A DNA stretch of 64,000 bases from Anastrepha obliqua. Its lineage: Eukaryota > Arthropoda > Insecta > Diptera > Tephritidae. Position numbers and translations under genes: made by a program. The stretch is taken from contig NC_072893.1 of the NCBI RefSeq assembly GCF_027943255.1, positions 41,190,001 through 41,254,000 on the forward strand. Direction: 5' to 3'. Position 1 is the stretch's first letter. Every line of letters starts with the position of its first letter. The notes under the pieces are model-generated. The model was not told the origin of the DNA and did not search any database. It saw only the letters and a list, made by a program, of their open reading frames with translations. Shown here piece by piece: positions 57,199 to 64,000 of this stretch.

Positions 57199-58340
57199 TT
57201 GTTGTTGTTGTTGAAGTGGTTGAGCTATTCCCCTGAAATAATCCTAATTAGTGACCAGCACCGTTTTGCTACCACTGTTCTCGAGTGATGATGTTTGTTT
57301 TTTTCTTTTTCTTTTTGTTTCTAAGTCAGATCCATTTAGTGAGGTCCAATGCCTGAGATCTCATTAATTTGCTTCAAAAAAGGCTTACTAAAGGAGCGGA
57401 GTCGTGCCCTAGCTAGCCCTCGACATTCACATAAGTAGTGGAAAAGACTTTCCTTCGCTCCTTCCGCATGACAGCTTCTCCAGATAGGATTGAGTCTACT
57501 TGCATGAGCCCCTAGTTTCCTGACCTGTAAGGATTGCAGTGATGCGTGAGTTGTTTGGATGAGAGCATCCTAACTGATCATTCGTCCTTTTGATTTAGTA
57601 TGACGGCCATGTGTTTTTTGTTGTAATACATGTAGTTATTTGCTTCCATCTCCTTTCGGCTAAAGCATAGTAGTGTGAAGCAATGGATGCTTTTATTGTG
57701 TTCAGTGGGGTGGAGACTGTCACCGCCTCTGCTAAGTCTAGTGTCGAACCTTTTCTTGCTAGCTCCTCCGCTATCTCATTACCCCGTATGTTCCTGTGAC
57801 CGGGAACCCATATCAAAGTCATATCAAGCCAATGATTAAGCATTTCCAGCTTCTCTCTACACTGTAAGACTAGTTTGGATGAAATGGAGTTGGAGTCCAA
57901 GGCCTTTATAGCTGCTTGACTGCCTGAGAAGATAGCTACTCTTGCACCAACTTCCTTGTAGAGTTTTAGTAATTTGCATTCTTCTCTGATCGCCAACAGT
58001 TCTGCCTGGAATGGAAGCCAGCTCCCACACCACAGTTCATCTTAGAACCATCGGTATAGATTTCGATATCGTGTCTTCCATGTCTATGTCTCTGAGCCTG
58101 GCCGCGCTGCAAGTAGCGAAAGTTTTGATGTGTAAATCTGTATGGTAGCAGATGAGTTAGTACATTGAGCGCTTCAGTAGGACTGGTGCTAAGCACTCCT
58201 GTAGTTAAGATACACGCAGTTCTTTGAATCTTGTTCAGCTTAGTTTTGTTGTATTTCTTTTCTGTTGCAGGCCACCAGACTAGTGCCACATATGTTAGTA
58301 TTGGCCTTACAAAGGCTGTGTAGGCGCGTACAACCGTACA
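57199..58340 (-). mobile_element. LINE RNase H fragment with (CAA)n tail
   Basis: On the minus strand: PALVWWPATEKKYNK-like text (58289-58250), QRTACILTTGVLSTSPTEAL, IEIYTDGSKMNCGVGAG (RNase H first motif with catalytic D), then after a shift REECKLLKLY, FSGSQAAIKALDSNSISSKL, MTLIWVPGHRNIRGNEIAEE and LARKGS. The C-terminus is SCHAEGAKESLFHYLCECRG near 57470. The 3' end at 57199-57213 is a run of CAA units. I/LOA/R1 group; RNase H is almost complete, the RT is lost. Confidence 0.82.
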
Positions 58341-58439
58341 GAAGATGATGAACCGCGTTCTGGGTGCTCTGGTCTTGCAGAAATCAGCTGCATATTTGGT
58401 TTTATGTGAGTCCTATTATTAAAGTCAGAGAGCAGTGAC

Positions 58440-59105
58440 TTGTGTTTGTTACTTTCTCCTCGTAGTAACATAAAAATTCACCAAGCGGCCATTACAACAA
58501 TGAATGTGGCTATACTAAAATCAAAGGTTGCACAGGAAAGCCGGACAAATCTAAATGATATAAGTGTTGTATTCAAGGCCAGCCCTATTTGGGTTCCGGG
58601 GCACAGATACATTGAGGGTAATTGTGAAGCCGACGAGCTAGTCAGGAAATGTACTACCCGTCAACTGCTCAGTGATCGAAGTACCATTGGGATACCTACG
58701 GGCACGAGCAAATTAATAAACAAGAACAACATTATCCAAGAAGCTTACAGACCTGAAGGAAAGCTGAAGACACAAGCGTGACAACTAAGCTACTATGGCT
58801 GCGAATAAATAAGAAAAACACTAAGGAACTGCTTAGCCTTTTAAGAGAGGATATCTCGAAGGTCGTGGCGTGCATAACCGGTCATTGACTATTTGGTAGG
58901 CATTTTTTGGGCCTAGAAGTTTTCTCCCATAAATGGTGTAGGAGTTGTAGAGATGAGGGAGAGGAAGAAATAGATGAGCACTTCCTTTGCAATTGTCCGG
59001 CCTTAGCCAGAAACATAGCAGATTTTCTAGGTAAATATTTTTTTTCAATTCTCGTGCGAAACTGTCTGGCGTGCGGATGGGACCAACCTTTCGTTTCATA
59101 AAATC
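58440..59105 (+). mobile_element. LINE RNase H and zinc-knuckle fragment
   Basis: The plus-strand frame gives IHQAAITTMNVAILKSKVAQ, FKASPIWVPGHRYIEGNCEA, DELVRKCTTRQLL, then LLWLRINKKNTKELLSLLRE, ISKVVACITGH and the knuckle CRSCRDEGEEEIDEHFLCNC ending near 59100. It resembles the fragment at 50616 and faces the opposite way to the LINE at 57199. Confidence 0.8.
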
Positions 59106-59479
59106 CACAAAATGCTTCCACGAAGAAAAAATAAATGAGTTTCCCCGTGGTCTAAGTAAGTTAGTTGTACAGATCGACTACAACCATAACATAACATCAA
59201 ATTCAGCACTGGTTTACCAACTATCATCTGTCAATATACAACTGTGCAATTTTAAGCCAGCTGCGTCATTTAATAAGCGTTTTGCAGTCCTTCGAAGCAG
59301 ACGACCTCGTGAATTTCAACAAAAAAGTGATTTTCGTGTGCTCATTAAAATTTTTTCGTAGCATAAAAAGATCATCACTCTAGACCATCAATTGCAATGG
59401 TTAAAATATCATTTACTGAACTCTATTATGCTCGTACCAGCACAAATGACACCGAACGTTCCGGTTGCCCAAAAGATAT
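59106..59479. other. Noncoding
   Basis: Probably LINE 3' UTR at first; nothing recognisable afterwards. Confidence 0.4.
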
Positions 59480-59825
59480 CATCTGATCGAATACATGGAA
59501 TGAAATTGGACGAGAGGATATTCAAAAGGCTTGAGTTAGCTGGAGCTTGGACGATGACAACATCTAAAAAGGCACCCTTAGAGTGTTTGAGAGAAAGATT
59601 TTGAACCTTTGATCTTTGAATCTTGGCACGTTGGGGACGGCGAGTATCATAGATGATGGACCGATGAGCTGTATGAGATTTATGACGACATAGACATAGC
59701 GCAGCGAATACATGGATACAAAAACTCTAGCTCTGAAAGTACTCGATGCGGTACCAGCTGGTGGTAGCAGAGGAAGAAGAAAGCTTCCGCACACCGAAGG
59801 CAAAGGAACAGTCAAGGTAGTAGGT
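59480..59825 (+). mobile_element. RTE LINE C-terminal fragment
   Basis: The plus strand reads LELAGAWTMTTSKKAPLECL, RERF, then shifted ILARWGRRVS-type text, YDDIDIAQRIHGYKNSS-type text and VPAGGSRGRRKLP. It is collinear with 54620-55020 but more decayed. Confidence 0.65.
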
Positions 59826-59829
59826 TTAT

Positions 59830-60500
59830 TCGAGTGAACATGCCCCATGATCCATAGTCTTTTTATTGTACCCCCTTTCTAAAGCCGACCACCATACGAG
59901 TACGCCGTAAGTTAGGATTGGTCTTACTCTTGCTGTGTAAAGGAAATTGACAATTCAAGAGGAAAGTCCATAAGTTGATCCTATTAGTCTTTTACAGGAG
60001 TAAAGTGGTATACTTGCTTTTCTTACCTATCTTCTACATTTGATGCCGAATTGGTTTTCCTGTCTAGTATTAATCGTAAGTAGCTTATCAGTGGAGAAGG
60101 ACTTGGTTTCAATTGTTGTGTCCAACTGGCGCCGATTAGCACGAGAAAGAAAAGACTGGCGCGCTTTGTTAAACTCGGTCAAAATCGCGTAAGCGGTTAT
60201 CGCCCCAATTAACAAGAGGAAGAAGGGGACTTTCTCCCTAATCGAGAGCACCATACCTCTTAGTAACGGAGGAACTACTTTCGGAATATTGTTTTTTCTA
60301 GTAAATAGAGTCATATCGGTTATGTTTGGGTTTACGTTTAGCCCGTTTGCTTTCGCCCACTTTCCAACTGAATTTAATAGTCGTTGCATACTTTCGCCTA
60401 GCGAATAGGGGAATTTTCCTCTTACTGCTAAAGCAACATCATCAGTCCCTTTAGCAATTCATTTATTACCAGTAGATTTAGTAGTAGCCGTTTCTGTAGA
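59830..60500 (-). mobile_element. LINE reverse transcriptase fragment
   Basis: The minus strand gives GESMQRLLNSVGKWAKANGL, NVNPNITDMTLFTRKNN, PPLLRGMVLSIREK and, after an inserted segment, RLIGSTYGLSS and ARVRPILTYGVLVWWSA. This is the RT thumb region that precedes the RNase H of I/R1-group elements and overlaps the first motif (VWWPA) of the fragment ending at 58340, so the two are separate copies. It is interrupted at 60110-60235. Confidence 0.72.
60110..60235 (+). mobile_element. RTE LINE terminal fragment, nested
   Basis: The plus-strand reading SNWRRLARERKDWRALLNS is followed by stop and the family 3' UTR (GCGTAAGCGGTTATCGCCCC) and an AAGAGGAAGAAG tail. It interrupts the opposite-strand RT text, so it inserted later. 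Confidence 0.7.
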
Positions 60501-60739
60501 TTTTCCTTTATAGTACGCGTGCTGCGAGATACTAAGATTCTATGATTCGTTCTACGGTTTTTATATTAGTAAAAAAGCTTATTGGCCTGAACTTCTCGGG
60601 TGATATATGTGAACTCTTTCCTCGCCTGGGAGGATTTGACATCACTAATTTGAGTATTTTTTAGTACAGTTTTATAAGTGGTATTATTGTATTGGATGAC
60701 CATAATAAATATTTTTGATTTCCAATTTGGTTTTACTAT

Positions 60740-61206
60740 TTGTTTTAGACTTCAATATGGCAAAAACGCACGAGAATACAGAGCTCGGAAAAAATTGTCG
60801 AAACAAGAAAAACCGCCAGCGCAAGCAGCAGCACAACGCAATCGAAAATGTATGGCTCGACAGAAGTCTTTGAGAAATGCAGTCGCCACTATCGGAGACG
60901 AATCATCATCAACGAATTTCTTTGGGCCAAGTGAATTACCCATAGGCAATCCAGACAATCCACAACCCAGTACTAGCAGAGACGATGGTAACATATTGAA
61001 TCAATAGTTATCACAAACGAGGGGTCAAGCCGATGTGCATCAGGCCAATTCATCGCAAAGGCCAATGAATCCGACCACAACTACATCCACAAAAACGAGA
61101 AAATCAGTCGCTCAGCGGTGTCGTGAATATAGACAGCGAAAAAAGGTGTTGGAAGATGCCAATACTTTTGACGTCCAAAGACCAGTTGTTTCTCCAGTTA
61201 TTGTAT
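60740..61206 (+). pseudogene. REYRxRK-repeat ORF, transposon-like
   Basis: A plausible splice acceptor (TTTGTTTTAG, 60740-60749) precedes a frame with a short basic motif repeated three times: NAREYRARKKLSKQEK, AAQRNRKCMARQKSLRN and, beyond one stop near 61006, SVAQRCREYRQRKKVLED. Between them are acidic and QPSTSRDD linkers. Proteins with such REYRxR units occur in insect mobile elements, possibly Helitron-like, but I cannot assign a family, and no helicase or transposase domain follows. It ends at a stop at 61206-61208, before an AATAAA-like signal. Confidence 0.5.
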
Positions 61207-64000
61207 AGGCTATTGAAGCACTGACTAATGTACAAATTTCAGAAATAAATTAATAATTTATTAAAAATCATTTCAATCCTCATTAAAATATTTAAATTTA
61301 ATCAGAAATTAAGAAGTTTCACTTTAAATATGCGCACATAGTGCGGCTGACCTTTATTTTTTTAATGCTGGCTTTACAAGCAATAGATTTAAAATCTCAA
61401 TATAACTAATTTTCTATGACTAACTCTTTTATATTTTCTATGACTTCTTTTTGATGCACTTTATTTCGCAATTTAAAATCAGCCAATAATCTTCGCATTC
61501 AGCTGTCGCCACTGGCGACCTAAGCTGCTCCTTTGTAATTTTAAATTACCCAACACATGCTTGTAAATACAAAAACACTTGCAAATATGCAAATAAACCT
61601 ATTTACTCTGCAGGCTGCATTCAACGCGCCCACCAGCAATTTGCTTTGAAATCGTCCTTTGTCTGCCAAAGTGGCAAATGAGTCTATTTGCCCACAAACA
61701 CTTACGCAATAATGCCAATTTGCAGTGCGTATGAAGGGCATGCAGGGCACACACACGCACACACACACACATGCTCGCACGTATGACGGATTAATGTTAG
61801 TAGTAGAACATACATACATACACACACATGTGTGTGCGGACGCTTTCCCCACTCCCGCTACCACACATTTTTTACCTCAGCTCCTTTGTGCGCACTAATA
61901 CACACGCGCATATGTATGAGTACCTTTTACCTTTGTGCATAAATAATTTATACAAAACCATCGGCACTAAGAGCCACAATCATTTTAGACATTTCAGTAT
62001 TTTAGCCGGAATACTGTGGTGCGCTTTCCTGTTGCTTTTTTGGAGCTTTTAAAGCCTACCGCATGGCGGTCACCATTGCTTTTGTTGTTGGCGCTTTTAT
62101 AGCTGTTGTTATTGTGGTTTAAAGTATCCGTTCTTTTTTGCTTGCATGTGTGTGTGTGTGTGTTTGCGTCACTATTAGCTGTGAAAAGCATTTTATACTC
62201 GTCGTTGCCGCTTTCACCCGCTCCTTGCTTTGCTGCGGCTGCCTTTTCGACTTAATGCCACATTTCACTTTCACTCTGACTTTCATTTCATGGCTTTCAA
62301 AGGATTAGACGTGTTTTACATTTTAAAATACGCGACAAACGCAAACGCTGTGCCACCCTCCAGCACCCTTGCCCTCCTCTATCGTCAACTGTTTCGCACA
62401 CTCACTCAGTTTCTCTTCCTTTTCAACACTCGGCTGCTTTCAAATCGTCACCCAGCCTGCTTGTGCTTGTGTTAGTGCTCGCTGTGTTTTGGGCCGCTTG
62501 GCCACATGTTGTTGTGACATATGTTGGCGCTTGTTTACAACATCCACGCATCAGCACCAATGAAATGGGCACATGTCCTTGCCATGTCGTGGCAATCCTT
62601 TGGCGAGTTAAACGCACACACACAAACACTCTCATTCAGTTACTCAGTTGGCAGATGTTGGTGTGCCATTTGGTCCCTTAAATTGGTGAATATTTTTGAC
62701 TGCATGGCTTGTCGCCGCCAGCAGGCCAACAACAACAAAAATGTCAATGCAATTCAACTGCCTCCTGCGCGGGGCAACAGCTGTCGGTTTTTGTCCATTT
62801 TCGCATTTAAATTATTTTCAAACATTTCGCATTGACAGTTTGGTGTTTTTTGACTTTTTAAATGTTTTGCGGCTGCTTTTGGGTAATTCAACATTCAACA
62901 CTGGCTTAAAATATATATGCCTAGCTATATCACCCCTGCAGGAAAAATTTGAAGTAGTGAAATAAATTTCCCGCCCTGAAGTAGTCCGATTCTGCCAATT
63001 GAGGACTACTTTGCTGCGCATAATGCAAGTATCAACAACTGTCTTCAGAGTGTGACAGTTAAATAACCGAAAATAATACTTAAATAATCGCTCTTTTTGT
63101 ATATTAAGATGGTGAAGACCACTGTGGGCTTCTGATGTAAGTACTAAGTCCCTATTTCAGGTTAAACCGACTGCTCATAAAATGAGTCAGGTAAGATTTG
63201 GCCATTCCAACACCGCCATGTTCTAAAACCATACTGATTTTTTGACGAATTAATGCAAATCAACGCTTCCTGAGATATTGTGACAAAGCTCCCGAGTTCT
63301 TCGAAGAAATCGCTCTCTAGCAACTTGAAGTGTATTACCCGAAGGGTATTCTTTTATGCTTGGTTTCTCTAATTGCTATAGAAATTATTTTATGGGGTTC
63401 CATTTACCTGTTGATATCTCAGTAAGAAGTCGTATATTCGTTTTTCGGCAGTTTCAGATCTCAGTAAGTTCAGATCTCAGTAAAGCCCGTATATTGTTCT
63501 TAGTTGTTCTTGCTTTTATGTATGAAAACAATACAACTAAGGAGTATTGTATTATATATTAAACTCGATTTTTCAAGTCTTGCCATATACCTTTTCTTGT
63601 TGAAGACATTGGAAAGGCCTTTTATATGTTCGTACACATTTCGAGCTAGCCGTTACCAGTCCAAGCGCATTGATCGCAGTAACACTTTCTATAAAGAAGG
63701 TGAAGTGAGGTAGCGGGTTCTATTACGCATAAAATCCTTCATTCTTACCGCCACATCAATTGCACTGATGTCGGTTTGAAAGACATGGCTGTAGGCTGGA
63801 ACCATATAACCTCTACTCAATGAGAGCTGGTAGGAGAAGAAGTTTTTTTGTTTTTGTGGGGGAGGGGAAGCATCAAAAGCCTATGGCCGAAGCCGTGGTG
63901 TGGGACTTTAAGCCAATCAAATCCCCCTCATGTCCTATGGTATGCCCTCCTGGATCTTCACCGTTAAGTAGTACGTCCGGAGGCCGTTGTAAGTATATTA
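61207..64000. other. Noncoding, no gene seen
   Basis: (CA)n at about 61748-61771 and (GT)n at 62147-62163 are the only clear features. GGCTTAAAGTCCCACACC-like text at the far right (minus strand, about 63895-63915) may belong to a repeat continuing outside the window. Confidence 0.5.
61748..62163. repeat. (CA)n and (GT)n microsatellites
   Basis: Two dinucleotide tracts lie at 61748-61771 and 62147-62163, with ordinary sequence between them. Confidence 0.75.

Noticed and set aside
59392..59604. A 70-residue frame resembling an independent small protein
   Set aside because: Its second half is the RTE LINE C-terminal text also found at 54620.
1..64000. CRISPR array, bacterial operon or prophage
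   Set aside because: No regularly spaced short repeats, no compact gene layout; exon structure and eukaryotic transposons show nuclear insect DNA.

Overview
The window is nuclear DNA of a higher fly, most likely a tephritid fruit fly or a close relative. This rests on one dipteran-style Netrin exon with a fly-type start context, on several mariner copies of the DD41D (rosa) type, a family first described from a Ceratitis species, and on a tRNA-headed SINE and CFDP2/RTE-type LINE tails that I associate with tephritid genomes. The species is an inference; no marker gene settles it.

Only one host protein-coding exon is convincing: minus strand 18500-19724, the signal peptide, laminin N-terminal domain and first LE module of a Netrin. 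It ends in a clear splice donor, and the remaining exons are not in the window, so at least 18.5 kb downstream of it is intron. Upstream of the exon (towards 23 kb) lies about 1.5 kb of extremely AT-rich degenerate tandem repeats, then a CpG-richer stretch (22500-23280) that could hold the promoter or first exon. Nothing shows this directly.

Almost everything else is a transposon graveyard. The most notable element is a structurally complete Transib transposon (24016-26703). It has a 5-bp target duplication, ends that begin with CACAGTG/CTCAGTG (the RAG heptamer type), and a RAG1-related transposase on the minus strand broken by two frameshifts. Other DNA transposons are: mariner DD34D copies (677-1530, 27060-27290, 28560-29803, 38830-39240, 51815-52770); DD37D copies (37388-38486, 43750-45040); a DD41D family with three copies bounded by TA duplications (15934-16772, 17585-17963, 39698-40639) plus remnants; a 165-bp Harbinger-like MITE (4593-4757); a CAAGGTGGC-ended MITE family (11400-11620, split copy at 42150-43187, 56143-56383); and a 457-bp foldback element (55669-56125).

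Retroelements are 5'-truncated LINE pieces. They include an RTE/CFDP2-type family (30930-33490 is the longest; tails at 6850, 9930, 36210, 41900, 51590, 54620, 59480, 60110), RNase H-bearing I/LOA/R1-group pieces (384, 12870, 13630, 14410, 27540, 35840, 42315, 50620, 57200, 58440, 59830), an R1-like copy with a poly(A) tail (46790-48028) and a CR1/Jockey-like RT piece (52823). A tRNA-headed SINE occurs four times, a second tRNA-like module sits at 48801-48877, and an unclassified ~300-bp noncoding repeat (called repeat A here) occurs at 3818-4920, 6385-6680 and 30618-30920. Nesting is frequent and gives a relative order of insertions. No CRISPR array, rRNA, functional tRNA gene or operon was seen.
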